From the NCBI RefSeq assembly GCF_004216915.1, contig NZ_SGXD01000006.1, forward strand, positions 1 to 64,000: 64,000 nucleotides of DNA, read 5' to 3'. The position numbers and the translations under genes are program-made. Positions 47,015-54,362 of this stretch are shown here, one piece after another; positions within the stretch are counted from its first letter, which is position 1; the number at the start of each line of letters is the position of its first letter. This DNA is from Motilibacter rhizosphaerae. Its GTDB lineage: Bacteria > Actinomycetota > Actinomycetes > Motilibacterales > Motilibacteraceae. Below the pieces are notes generated by a model. The model ran no database searches. It saw only the letters and a list, made by a program, of their open reading frames with translations, and had not been told where the DNA came from.

Positions 47015-47613
47015 CCCGCCAGCGCCCGCCGCGCCACGCCCGCCACCAGCGCGCCGAGCTCCGCGGGCCGCAGCGCCACGCCCCCGTCGACCTCGACCAG
47101 CGTCGCGCGCCGCCCCGCGGTCACGAGGACGACGGTGCCGGTGAAGCGCGCCGTGGTGCCCGCGACGGGGAGCTCCACGGCGACCCCCGCCGCCCGGGCG
47201 CCGCGCGGGACGTGCACGACCAGCGGCCGGACGGTGGCGCCAGCGGTGTCGAACGGCGCGAGCGCGGCGTACTCCGGCACCAGCACGGTGCGCGCGCAGG
47301 CCGGCAGCCGTCGCGCGTACGCGGTGGCGAGCGCCCCGGCCCGCCCGTCGGGCAGGACGGTCGCGGTGCTGCTGACGAGCGGGCCGCGCTCCCCGCGGGT
47401 CCAGGTCCCGCCGCTCTCCAGCCGGGCGCCCTGCAGCGCCCCGCCGGCTCCTGTGCACGCGCTCAGCGCCCGCGCGTCGAGCCCGTGGACGGGGCGGGCG
47501 CCGGACCAGCCGGTCCCGGGGAGGTCGGCCGCGGTCACTGTGACGGGAGCGGGTGCGCCCATGACGACCAGGACGGTCGGCAGGACGGCGGCGAGGGCGG
47601 GGGTGCTGACCAC
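47011..47613 (-). CDS. secreted hypothetical protein, 200 aa
   Basis: An exported protein: residues 1-25 (VSTPALAAVLPTVLVVMGAP) form a signal peptide. The mature part has LPGTGWSGARPVHGLDARAL and two Cys (SACTGAGG and PACARTVL) that may pair, in a layout resembling actinobacterial extracellular sensor (PknH-like) domains. GTG 47613 is supported by TACCCT exactly 6 nt upstream; longer in-frame versions would lack a signal peptide at the start. It is divergent from the PRC-barrel gene. Function unknown. Confidence 0.65.
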   Translation of the reverse strand: MVSTPALAAVLPTVLVVMGAPAPVTVTAADLPGTGWSGARPVHGLDARALSACTGAGGALQGARLESGGTWTRGERGPLVSSTATVLPDGRAGALATAYARRLPACARTVLVPEYAALAPFDTAGATVRPLVVHVPRGARAAGVAVELPVAGTTARFTGTVVLVTAGRRATLVEVDGGVALRPAELGALVAGVARRALAG

Positions 47614-47619
47614 CCCGGA

Positions 47620-47625
47620 AGGGTA
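47620..47625 (-). promoter_or_regulatory. -10 hexamer TACCCT, leaderless exported protein
   Basis: TACCCT on the minus strand ends 6 nt before the GTG at 47613. Confidence 0.5.
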
Positions 47626-47655
47626 GGACACGCTGCGCAGTCGGACATGCACAGG

Positions 47656-47684
47656 TTGTTCGTACTTTGTCCATGTTAGTCGAT
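47656..47684 (+). promoter_or_regulatory. AT-rich promoter candidate for the PRC/DUF2382 gene
   Basis: A local low-GC stretch holds TTGTTC (47656-47661) and, 15 nt later, TAGTCG (47677-47682). It lies about 65 nt upstream of the ATG at 47747. The spacing is short and the sigma factor unclear. Confidence 0.3.
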
Positions 47685-47746
47685 CTTGCGCCTCGGGGAC
47701 GGGTCTCCATGACACGGACAGGTCCAGGACGACGGAAGGACGCAGC

Positions 47747-48715
47747 ATGTTCACGCAGGAGCAGGCCCCCACTGTGCTCGGCGGCACCCTCTACGGCGCC
47801 GGCGGCGAGAAGATCGGCAAGATCGGCCAGATCTTCGTCGACGACGAGTCGGGCCGTCCCGAGTGGGTCACGGTGCACACCGGCCTCTTCGGGACGCACG
47901 AGACGTTCGTCCCGGTCGCGCAGGGCGAGCTCAACGGCAACGACCTCACCGTGCCGTTCAGCAAGGACCAGATCAAGGGCGCGCCGAACGTCGACCCGGA
48001 GAACGGCCACCTGGGCGAGTCCTCCGAGGACGAGCTCTACCGCTACTACGGCCTGAGCCGCGGCGAGGTCCGCAGCGGCGGCGTGGCCGAGGGCATCTCG
48101 ACCAGCGGCATGTCCGGGACCTCGGACACCGGCATCTCCGACAGCGCCATCTCCGACAGCGCCGTCTCGGACACCGCGTACACCGACGCCACGGCGACGG
48201 GCAGCGCCTACACCGACACCGCCGTCGCGGGCACCACGGGCTACGAGACGGCCGGGACGGACGAGGTCGCCGGCACCACCGGCTACGACACCTCCGGCCC
48301 GACGACCGACTCGGCGATGACGCGCTCGGAGGAGCGGCTGCGCGCCGGCACCGAGACGGTCGAGGCCGGCCGCGCCCGGCTGCGCAAGTGGGTCGAGACC
48401 GAGCAGGAGTCGGTCACCGTCCCCGTGACCAAGGAGCGCGCGCGCCTCGTCACCGAGCCGATCACGGACGCCAACGCCGGCCAGGCGTACGACGGCCCGG
48501 CCATCTCCGAGGAGGAGCACGAGGTCGTGCTGCGCGAGGAGCGCCCGGTCGTCGCGACCGAGGCCGTGCCGGTCGAGCGCGTGCGCCTCGAGACCGAGCA
48601 GGAGACCCGCCAGGAGACCGTGACGGGCGAGGTCCGCAAGGAGCGCATCGACCTCGACAGCGACCAGGGCGTCGACGTCGCCGGCGACGCCGGCTACCGC
48701 GGCACCGAGCGCTAG
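47747..48715 (+). CDS. PRC-barrel and DUF2382 stress-type protein
   Basis: A 322-aa cytosolic protein. The N-terminal PRC-barrel (about 1-95) shows GGTLYGAGGEKIGKIGQIFV and RPEWVTVHTGLFG. A low-complexity linker (about 108-195) is built from Ser/Thr/Asp/Gly repeats such as DTGISDSAISDSAVSDTAYT. The C-terminal DUF2382 domain (about 200-310) is very acidic, with EEHEVVLREERPVVATEAVP and ERVRLETEQETRQETVTGEV. GGAAGGA precedes the ATG. PRC-DUF2382 proteins are abundant and often stress-induced, but their activity is not known. The hairpin and the 72-aa gene after it look like part of the same unit. Confidence 0.85.
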   Translation: MFTQEQAPTVLGGTLYGAGGEKIGKIGQIFVDDESGRPEWVTVHTGLFGTHETFVPVAQGELNGNDLTVPFSKDQIKGAPNVDPENGHLGESSEDELYRYYGLSRGEVRSGGVAEGISTSGMSGTSDTGISDSAISDSAVSDTAYTDATATGSAYTDTAVAGTTGYETAGTDEVAGTTGYDTSGPTTDSAMTRSEERLRAGTETVEAGRARLRKWVETEQESVTVPVTKERARLVTEPITDANAGQAYDGPAISEEEHEVVLREERPVVATEAVPVERVRLETEQETRQETVTGEVRKERIDLDSDQGVDVAGDAGYRGTER

Positions 48716-48723
48716 GACCCGTG

Positions 48724-48762
48724 GCGGCGGCACCCCGTCCCCCCCAGGCGGGGCGCCGCCGC
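48724..48762 (+). terminator. hairpin after the PRC/DUF2382 gene
   Basis: GCGGCGGCACCCCG (48724-48737) and CGGGGCGCCGCCGC (48749-48762) form a 14-bp stem with one A-C mismatch, 8 bp past the stop codon. Confidence 0.65.
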
Positions 48763-48836
48763 TCCACCCCTCCCTTCGGCGCCGTGCGCCGTGCGGAGAG
48801 GTCCCGCCGACCACTTCCACCGACCTGGAGCAACCC

Positions 48837-49055
48837 ATGCAGTTCGACAAGCAGCAGATCATCGACCTCCTCCAGAGCCAGGGGGCGCAGGACAAGGTCG
48901 CGGAGGCCCAGCAGGCCCTCCCCGACAAGGTCGACACCGAGCAGCACGCCGACCTCCTCTCGCGCTTCGGCATCGACCCGAAGGACCTCGCCGGCAAGCT
49001 CGCCGGCGGTCTCGGCGGAGCGGGAGCGGGCCTCGGCGGCCTGCTCGGCTCCTAG
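48837..49055 (+). CDS. small conserved-type protein, 72 aa
   Basis: A 72-residue protein starting MQFDKQQIIDLLQSQGAQDK, with a helical, Gln/Asp/Lys-rich first half (QQALPDKVDTEQHADLLSRF) and a Gly-rich tail (GLGGAGAGLGGLLGS). No membrane helix. I recall similar small proteins in actinobacteria next to PRC-barrel genes, but no function is known. GGAG precedes the ATG. It follows the PRC/DUF2382 gene by 121 bp including the hairpin. Confidence 0.75.
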   Translation: MQFDKQQIIDLLQSQGAQDKVAEAQQALPDKVDTEQHADLLSRFGIDPKDLAGKLAGGLGGAGAGLGGLLGS

Positions 49056-49058
49056 CCG

Positions 49059-49514
49059 TCACCCGGTCGACCGGGTGGTCGACCAGCCCGCGGCAGGCGG
49101 GCAGCCCAGAGCGGCCCGGGCCGCGCTCGTCGTGCTCCTCGCACGCTCGAGCGCGGCCCTCGCCGCGTCCAGGGGTCCTGAGCGCACCGCCGCCGCCGCG
49201 GCGTCGCCCGCCGCGAGGGCGGGGAGGGCCCGTGGGCGCTGCACGGTCATCTCGCGCGCCGACTCGACGTCCTCCTGCACGCTGCCCGCGAGGACCCGAC
49301 GCGCGAGCGAGCCGCCGACCTCGTCGGGACCGCCGGCGTACGACGCCACCGCCGCGGCTCCCGCGGACGCCGAGGCCGCGACCTGGTCGAGCGCCGCGCA
49401 CGCCTCGCCCAGTGACGGCTGCTCCGCGGGGCGGCACCCGGCAGCGGCGAGCACGAGCACGGCGACTGCCCACCGCGAGGGGCGCGGGCGGAGCGGGTGA
49501 CGGTGCAGCGGCAC
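49059..49514 (-). CDS. putative lipoprotein, 151 aa
   Basis: A short basic start (PLHRHPLRPRPSRWAVAVLV) and a hydrophobic core end in LAAAGC, a lipobox-like site for lipid attachment near residue 27. The mature part is Ala-rich and helical (ACAALDQVAASASAGAAAVA), with Cys at EACAALD and at LGCPPAAG. GTG 49514 is supported by TATGGT 6 nt upstream. It is convergent with the 72-aa gene, only 3 bp apart, and divergent from the receiver-PP2C operon. Function unknown. Confidence 0.65.
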   Translation of the reverse strand: MPLHRHPLRPRPSRWAVAVLVLAAAGCRPAEQPSLGEACAALDQVAASASAGAAAVASYAGGPDEVGGSLARRVLAGSVQEDVESAREMTVQRPRALPALAAGDAAAAAVRSGPLDAARAALERARSTTSAARAALGCPPAAGWSTTRSTG

Positions 49515-49520
49515 GCGCGC

Positions 49521-49526
49521 ACCATA
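49521..49526 (-). promoter_or_regulatory. -10 hexamer TATGGT, leaderless lipoprotein gene
   Basis: TATGGT on the minus strand ends 6 nt before the GTG at 49514. Confidence 0.5.
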
Positions 49527-49567
49527 GCCACCCGACCGAGGGCTGCTGGAGCACCCCGGCACCTGCG

Positions 49568-49573
49568 TAGGAT
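49568..49573 (+). promoter_or_regulatory. -10 hexamer TAGGAT before the receiver-PP2C operon
   Basis: TAGGAT lies 53 nt upstream of the GTG at 49627, in the divergent region with the lipoprotein gene. No clear -35. Confidence 0.35.
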
Positions 49574-49626
49574 CTTGCCCGAGCGGGCCGGTCCTCGAGC
49601 CGCTGCCCACGGGTCGAGGAGGTGCG

Positions 49627-50838
49627 GTGGAGGAGGCGCTGCTCGTGGCGCAGGCGCCGCCGCGCCCCGTGCGCGTGCTGCTCGTCGAGGACGACGAGGG
49701 CGACGCCTTCTTCGTCTCCGAGCTGCTCGCGGCCGAGGCCACCGTGGCGATCGAGGTCGTGGGCACGGTCGCCGCCGCCCGCGCCGCGCTCCTGGACGAG
49801 TCCCCGTCCGCGCGCGTCGACTGCGTGCTGCTCGACCTCGGGCTGCCCGACGCGCAGGGCCTCGACGCCCTGCGCCTCGTGCTCGAGGTGGCCACCGACG
49901 CCGCCGTCCTCTGCCTCACCGGCTACGCCGACGAGCACCGGGGGATCGCCGCAGCCGCTGCCGGTGCGCAGGACTACCTCGTCAAGGGCCAGGTCGACGG
50001 CCCGCTGCTGTGGCGCGCCATCCGCTACGCCATCGAGCGGCGCCGGGCCGACGAGCAGACCCGGGCGCTGTACGTCACGCAGGTCCGCGCCGCCGAGAAC
50101 GCCCGGCTGGAGCGCGGCCTGCTCCCGCACCCCGAGGTCCTCGACCCCGCGGTCTCCGTCGTCACCCGCTACCGCCCCGGCCGCGACGCGGTCCTCGGCG
50201 GCGACTTCTACGACGTGGTCGAGACCGGCGACGGCAGCCTCTGGGTGCTCATCGGCGACGTCGCCGGGCACGGGCCTGACGAGGCCGCCCTCGGCGTCTG
50301 CCTGCGCATCGCCTGGCGCACGCTCGTGCTGTCCGGCCGCGACCAGGACCACGTGCTGCCCGTGCTGGAGGACGTCCTCGTCCGCGAGCGGCGCTCCGAC
50401 GAGGTGTTCGCGACCGTCTGCATGCTCGTCGTCGCGCCCGACCGCCGCAGCGCCCGGCTCTTCCTCGCCGGCCACCCGGCGCCGCTGCTCCTCGGCGACG
50501 CGCCGGAGCAGCTGCCCGACGAGCTGGTCGGGCCCGCGGTCGGCGTGCTTCCCGGCGTCGTGTGGGGCAGCCGGCCGGTGCCGCTGCCCGAGCGGTGGCG
50601 GCTGCTGCTCTTCACCGACGGCATCGTCGAGGGCCATGCCGGTGAGCCGGGGGAGCGGCTGGGCGTGGGCGGGCTGCTCCGCCTGCTGCGGGCCCACCCG
50701 GCCTACTCCGCCCCCGGCGGGACGGGGGAGCTGGTCGACGGGGCCATCGAGCGGGCCCAGGTCCTCCACGGCGGCTCGCTGCCGGACGACGTGGCCGTGC
50801 TCGTCGTCGCGCACGGGCAGGACGGGCCTCCCGCATGA
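49627..50838 (+). CDS. response regulator with PP2C (SpoIIE-type) phosphatase
   Basis: A 403-aa two-domain protein. The receiver (about 14-135) has acidic residues at 21-23 (VEDDEGDAFF), phosphoacceptor Asp70 in VLLDLGLPDAQG, and the Lys in DYLVKGQ. A helical linker leads to a SpoIIE/PP2C phosphatase (about 165-395) with GRDAVLGGDFYDVVE, IGDVAGHGPDEAA, and a C-terminal DDVAVLVV metal motif. Phosphorylation by the kinase encoded next would switch the phosphatase, which usually dephosphorylates STAS anti-anti-sigma proteins; BldG at 23.7 kb is a possible target in this genome (inference). The stop overlaps the kinase ATG by 4 bp. Confidence 0.92.
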   Translation: MEEALLVAQAPPRPVRVLLVEDDEGDAFFVSELLAAEATVAIEVVGTVAAARAALLDESPSARVDCVLLDLGLPDAQGLDALRLVLEVATDAAVLCLTGYADEHRGIAAAAAGAQDYLVKGQVDGPLLWRAIRYAIERRRADEQTRALYVTQVRAAENARLERGLLPHPEVLDPAVSVVTRYRPGRDAVLGGDFYDVVETGDGSLWVLIGDVAGHGPDEAALGVCLRIAWRTLVLSGRDQDHVLPVLEDVLVRERRSDEVFATVCMLVVAPDRRSARLFLAGHPAPLLLGDAPEQLPDELVGPAVGVLPGVVWGSRPVPLPERWRLLLFTDGIVEGHAGEPGERLGVGGLLRLLRAHPAYSAPGGTGELVDGAIERAQVLHGGSLPDDVAVLVVAHGQDGPPA

Positions 50839-52451
50839 GGCGCGTCCCGCTGCGGCGGCGCATCGGTGCCCTGCTGAGCGCCGTGGCCGCCATCCTCGTC
50901 CTCCTGCTCGTCGGCTCCAGCGTGCTGCTCCAGCAGACGCGCGACGAGCAGCACAAGGTCGTCGTCGACTACTTCACGGTGCTGCGGGCCGGCAACGACG
51001 GCTTCACCGCGCTCATCGACGCGGAGACGGCCATCCGCGGCTACGCGCTGACGGGGGACCCCGCGACCCTCCAGCCGCTGGACGAGCTCCAGTCCCCTCG
51101 GCTCAAGCAGGAGAGCGCGGCCTCGCTGCGGATCGTCCGCCGCGAGCCCGAGCTCAGCGCGGCGTACGACCGTGCCGCCGCGGCCGCCCGGACCTGGTAC
51201 GCCGAGTGGGCCGCCCCGGTCCAGGCGCAGATCAGGGCGAGCGGGGCCCGGGCCGTCACGGACGCCTCGATCCTGCAGGGCAAGGCGCTGTTCGACCGGC
51301 TGCGCGCCGCGTACCAGGACTACATCGCGGCGCTGCGCCGGCACCGCGACACCGCCCGCGACCACCTGCAGACCGAGACCAACCTGCTGTTCGTCGCCGT
51401 CGTCGTCAGCCTGCTCATCGCGGCCGGGCTCGCGGTGGCGATCTGGGTCTTCCTGCTGCGCTGGGTGGTGCGCCCGCTCGACCGGCTGGCGGCGGAGACC
51501 CGTACGGTCCGGTCGGGGGACTTCGACCACGTCGTGCGCGTCGAGGGCCCCCCGGAGGTCGAGCAGCTCGGCGCCGACGTCGACGCCATGCGGCAGGGGC
51601 TGGTCGCGACCCTCGCGCAGGTCCGCAGCGCCAGCGACGAGGTCGAGGCCGCCCGCACGATGCTCGAGCGGCAGGCCGAGGACCTCGCCCGGTCCAACCG
51701 CGACCTCGAGCAGTTCGCCTACGTCGCCTCCCACGACCTGCAGGAGCCGCTGCGCAAGGTGGCGAGCTTCTGCCAGCTGCTGCAGAAGCGCTACGGCGGC
51801 CAGCTCGACGAGCGCGCCGACCAGTACATCGAGTTCGCGGTCGACGGCGCCAAGCGCATGCAGGCGCTCATCAACGACCTGCTGGCCTTCTCGCGGGTGG
51901 GGCGCTTCAGCCCCGGCCAGGCCGAGGTGCCGCTCGACGCGTGCTTCCGCTCCGCGGTCCACAACCTCGAGCTCGCGATCGAGGACGCCGGGGCCGTGGT
52001 CACCGCCGACGCGCTCCCCGTGGTGCACGGCGAGGCGGCGCTGCTGACCCAGCTGCTGCAGAACCTCGTCGGCAACGCGGTGAAGTTCCGCAAGCCCGGC
52101 GGCGTCCCGCACGTCCACGTCTCGGGCCGCCAGGTCGGGGACGAGTGGGAGGTGAGCGTCGCCGACGACGGCATCGGGATCGAGCCGCAGTACGCCGAGC
52201 GCGTCTTCGTCATCTTCCAGCGCCTGCACGCCAAGGACGCCTACGAGGGCACCGGCATCGGGCTCGCGCTGTGCCGCAAGATCGTGGAGTTCCACGGCGG
52301 TCGGATCTGGATCGACGCCGACGTCGCCGACGGCACGACGATCCGCTTCACGCTGCCGGTGCAGGCCCGTCCCGAGCCCGTCCCCGTCGAGCCGCTCGTC
52401 GCGGCCGGCTCCCCCTCGACTCCCGCAGTGCAGGAAGGCCGCCCCGCATGA
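50835..52451 (+). CDS. CHASE3-HAMP sensor histidine kinase
   Basis: A 538-aa membrane kinase. One TM at about 10-33, a CHASE3 extracellular domain (about 38-180, with AETAIRGYALTGDPATLQPL), a second TM at about 188-213, and HAMP (RWVVRPLDRLAAETRTVRSG) to 265. The HisKA helix has FAYVASHDLQEPLRKVASF with His300, and the ATPase domain shows LVGNAVKFRKPGG, SVADDGIGIEPQYAERVF and GTGIGLALCRKIVE. This kinase type is often partnered with stand-alone receivers, as here. It is coupled by 4-bp overlaps to the receiver-PP2C gene and to the single-domain receiver. Ligand unknown. Confidence 0.93.
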   Translation: MRRVPLRRRIGALLSAVAAILVLLLVGSSVLLQQTRDEQHKVVVDYFTVLRAGNDGFTALIDAETAIRGYALTGDPATLQPLDELQSPRLKQESAASLRIVRREPELSAAYDRAAAAARTWYAEWAAPVQAQIRASGARAVTDASILQGKALFDRLRAAYQDYIAALRRHRDTARDHLQTETNLLFVAVVVSLLIAAGLAVAIWVFLLRWVVRPLDRLAAETRTVRSGDFDHVVRVEGPPEVEQLGADVDAMRQGLVATLAQVRSASDEVEAARTMLERQAEDLARSNRDLEQFAYVASHDLQEPLRKVASFCQLLQKRYGGQLDERADQYIEFAVDGAKRMQALINDLLAFSRVGRFSPGQAEVPLDACFRSAVHNLELAIEDAGAVVTADALPVVHGEAALLTQLLQNLVGNAVKFRKPGGVPHVHVSGRQVGDEWEVSVADDGIGIEPQYAERVFVIFQRLHAKDAYEGTGIGLALCRKIVEFHGGRIWIDADVADGTTIRFTLPVQARPEPVPVEPLVAAGSPSTPAVQEGRPA

Positions 52452-52897
52452 CCGAGCTCCCCGTCGCCCCGCTGCCCATCAACGTCCTGCTCGTCGAGGA
52501 CGACCCGGGCGACGTGCTCATGACCCGGGAGGCCTTCGAGGACAACAAGGTCGCGAACACCCTCACCGTCGTCAACGACGGCGTGCGCGCGATGGAGTTC
52601 CTGCGCCGGGAGGGCGAGTTCGCCGACGCCGAGCGCCCGGACCTCATCCTGCTCGACCTCAACCTGCCGCGGATGGACGGGCGCGAGGTGCTCGCGGCCA
52701 TCAAGGCCGACGCCGAGCTGCGCACGATCCCCGTGGTCGTGCTCACGACCTCCGAGGCGCAGGACGACGTGCTGCGGTCCTACTCGCTGCACGCCAACGC
52801 GTACGTCACCAAGCCCGTGGACTTCGACCGCTTCATCGAGGTCGTGCGGCAGATCGACGAGTTCTTCGTCAGCGTGGTGCGGCTGCCGCGCAGGTAG
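52448..52897 (+). CDS. single-domain response regulator (Rcp1-like)
   Basis: A 149-aa receiver with no output domain, of the Rcp1 type. Acidic pocket in INVLLVEDDPGDVLMTREAF (11-30), phosphoacceptor Asp70 in LILLDLNLPRMDGREVL, switch residue Thr in VVVLTTSEAQDD, and Lys in AYVTKPVDFDRF. The C-terminal IDEFFVSVVRLP is typical of Rcp1-like dimers. It is the third gene of the overlapping operon and probably shuttles phosphate to or from the kinase, or acts as a phosphate sink for the receiver-PP2C protein. Convergent with thyX. Confidence 0.93.
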   Translation: MTELPVAPLPINVLLVEDDPGDVLMTREAFEDNKVANTLTVVNDGVRAMEFLRREGEFADAERPDLILLDLNLPRMDGREVLAAIKADAELRTIPVVVLTTSEAQDDVLRSYSLHANAYVTKPVDFDRFIEVVRQIDEFFVSVVRLPRR

Positions 52898-52906
52898 GCC
52901 GCCTGC

Positions 52907-53695
52907 TCAGACCTTGCTGAACTCCGGGCGCCAGGTGCCGTCGTCGTCGCGGACGAAGTCGCCGAGCAGCGCGGGGAGCTCGCGCTGCAGGACCTGCGCG
53001 ACCTGGTCGAAGACGCGGCGGATCTCCTCCTCGGCGCCGGGGTCCGTGCGCATCGCGATGACGTGGCGGACCGCGCGGATGTTGACCGTCCAGCCGATGG
53101 TCGTCGCGACGCCGTCGGGGGCGTAGCGCCGGGCCGCCGAGGTCACGGTCTTCTTCGTGTGGAAGTCGACGCCGTCACCGGCGATGCCGGTCCGCTCGAC
53201 GACGAGCTCCTGGAAGCTCTCCATCTGCGCGAGCAGCGCGTCGGCGGCGGCCTTCAGCTCGGCGTCCTCGCGGACGAAGCCGGGGTGCTCGAACGGCAGG
53301 TCGGTCAGCCGCACGTAGCGCAGCGACTCCTGGGAGATCGCTGCGCCCGCGCGGTGGCGCACCAGCTCGTGGGTGAACACCCGCGAGACGTCGGCGAAGA
53401 CGAACGAGTAGTTCGCGTGCTCCAGCACCGACCCGTGCGCGCTGCGCAGGATGTTGCGGAGGTACGCCGTGCTGTCCTCCCGCACACGGGTGACGTTGGG
53501 GTTGAGCCCCGGCGCCCAGCTGCGGTAGCACATGCGGCCCATGAACTCGACGAGCCGCTCGCCGTCGGGGCCCTCCTCGTCGCGCACCCGGTCGAGCCAC
53601 GCTGTGCCGCCCACGGACTCGAGGTAGCGGCCCACCTCCGCCCAGTCGATGCTCGGCTTGGCGATGAGGAAGACCTGGGGGGAGGTGTCGCGCAC
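52907..53695 (-). CDS. thyX: flavin-dependent thymidylate synthase
   Basis: ThyX (262 aa) makes dTMP from dUMP using FAD, NADPH and methylenetetrahydrofolate. The signature region is LVRHRAGAAISQESLRYVRL (111-130): Arg-His-Arg at 113-115 followed by Ser124. From RHR to this Ser there are eight residues, where the usual motif has seven, so it belongs to a variant subgroup. Other conserved blocks are RMCYRSWAPGLNPN and HGSVLEHANYSFVF near 87-100. GTG 53695 is supported by TAGGCT 7 nt upstream. No thyA is in the window. Works upstream of the Tmk encoded at 32.8 kb. Confidence 0.95.
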   Translation of the reverse strand: MRDTSPQVFLIAKPSIDWAEVGRYLESVGGTAWLDRVRDEEGPDGERLVEFMGRMCYRSWAPGLNPNVTRVREDSTAYLRNILRSAHGSVLEHANYSFVFADVSRVFTHELVRHRAGAAISQESLRYVRLTDLPFEHPGFVREDAELKAAADALLAQMESFQELVVERTGIAGDGVDFHTKKTVTSAARRYAPDGVATTIGWTVNIRAVRHVIAMRTDPGAEEEIRRVFDQVAQVLQRELPALLGDFVRDDDGTWRPEFSKV

Positions 53696-53702
53696 GGCGG
53701 GG

Positions 53703-53708
53703 AGCCTA
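53703..53708 (-). promoter_or_regulatory. -10 hexamer TAGGCT, leaderless thyX
   Basis: TAGGCT on the minus strand ends 7 nt before the GTG at 53695. Confidence 0.5.
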
Positions 53709-53721
53709 CCGAGTCGCCGTC

Positions 53722-54300
53722 TCACCCGAGGCGGCTCGTGGCGCTCGTGACCCCGCGGCTGAGCACCCGGTCGGAGAAGATGCTGTCCTGGCCGCCGTGG
53801 CCGACGTAGGTCACCGCGAGCCGGTCGCCCCTCCAGCCGATGCCGACGTAGGCGAAGCGGCCCTCGTCGCTGCCCGGGACCGCCGTGGTGATGTCGAAGA
53901 CGCGCGTGCTGGACGTCCGCGCCCGCAGCACGACCCTCGTGTGTGCGGGGTGGCAGGCGGCGACGGCGCGGGAGAGGGCCAGCGCGGCGCTCCGGGCACG
54001 GGACGCGCTGCGCAGCTCCACGACGGTCTGCAGGGCGCGGGTGCCGCGCTCGGCGTAGGGGAGCCGCTGCACGGAGGTGGCGGTCGGACCCGACGGGAGC
54101 CGGGGTACGCAGGTCCCGCGCAGCTGCGTGCCCGTGACCGCGGTGCGCACCCAGTGGATGTCGCCGAAGGCCGGGAAGGCCGACGCCGGCAGCAGGTCGG
54201 CGCGCAGGGAGGCCGAGGGCGCGGCGGTGGCGGGAGCGCTGGTCGCGGCGAGCATCCCGGCGGCGAGCAGGATCGAGGACAGGAAGGACCTCCGGGTCAT
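53722..54300 (-). CDS. secreted hypothetical protein, 192 aa
   Basis: An exported protein with a signal peptide at 1-27 (TRRSFLSSILLAAGMLAATS, likely cut after ATA). The mature domain has LPASAFPAFGDIHWVRTAVT, two Cys (RGTCVPRL and AACHPAHT) and a beta-rich end (RFAYVGIGWRGDRLAVTYVG). It resembles the PknH-like or sensor-type secreted domains found in many actinobacteria but is not assigned. The ATG is 62 bp from the divergent aldo/keto reductase start. Function unknown. Confidence 0.7.
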   Translation of the reverse strand: MTRRSFLSSILLAAGMLAATSAPATAAPSASLRADLLPASAFPAFGDIHWVRTAVTGTQLRGTCVPRLPSGPTATSVQRLPYAERGTRALQTVVELRSASRARSAALALSRAVAACHPAHTRVVLRARTSSTRVFDITTAVPGSDEGRFAYVGIGWRGDRLAVTYVGHGGQDSIFSDRVLSRGVTSATSRLG

Positions 54301-54349
54301 ACCGCTCAGGACGCGGTGGGGGGCCGCGGAGGTTGTCGGCGGTGCCGCG

Positions 54350-54355
54350 TACGTT
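54350..54355 (+). promoter_or_regulatory. -10 hexamer TACGTT, leaderless aldo/keto reductase gene
   Basis: TACGTT ends 7 nt before the GTG at 54363. Confidence 0.5.
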
Positions 54356-54362
54356 GTCCGTC

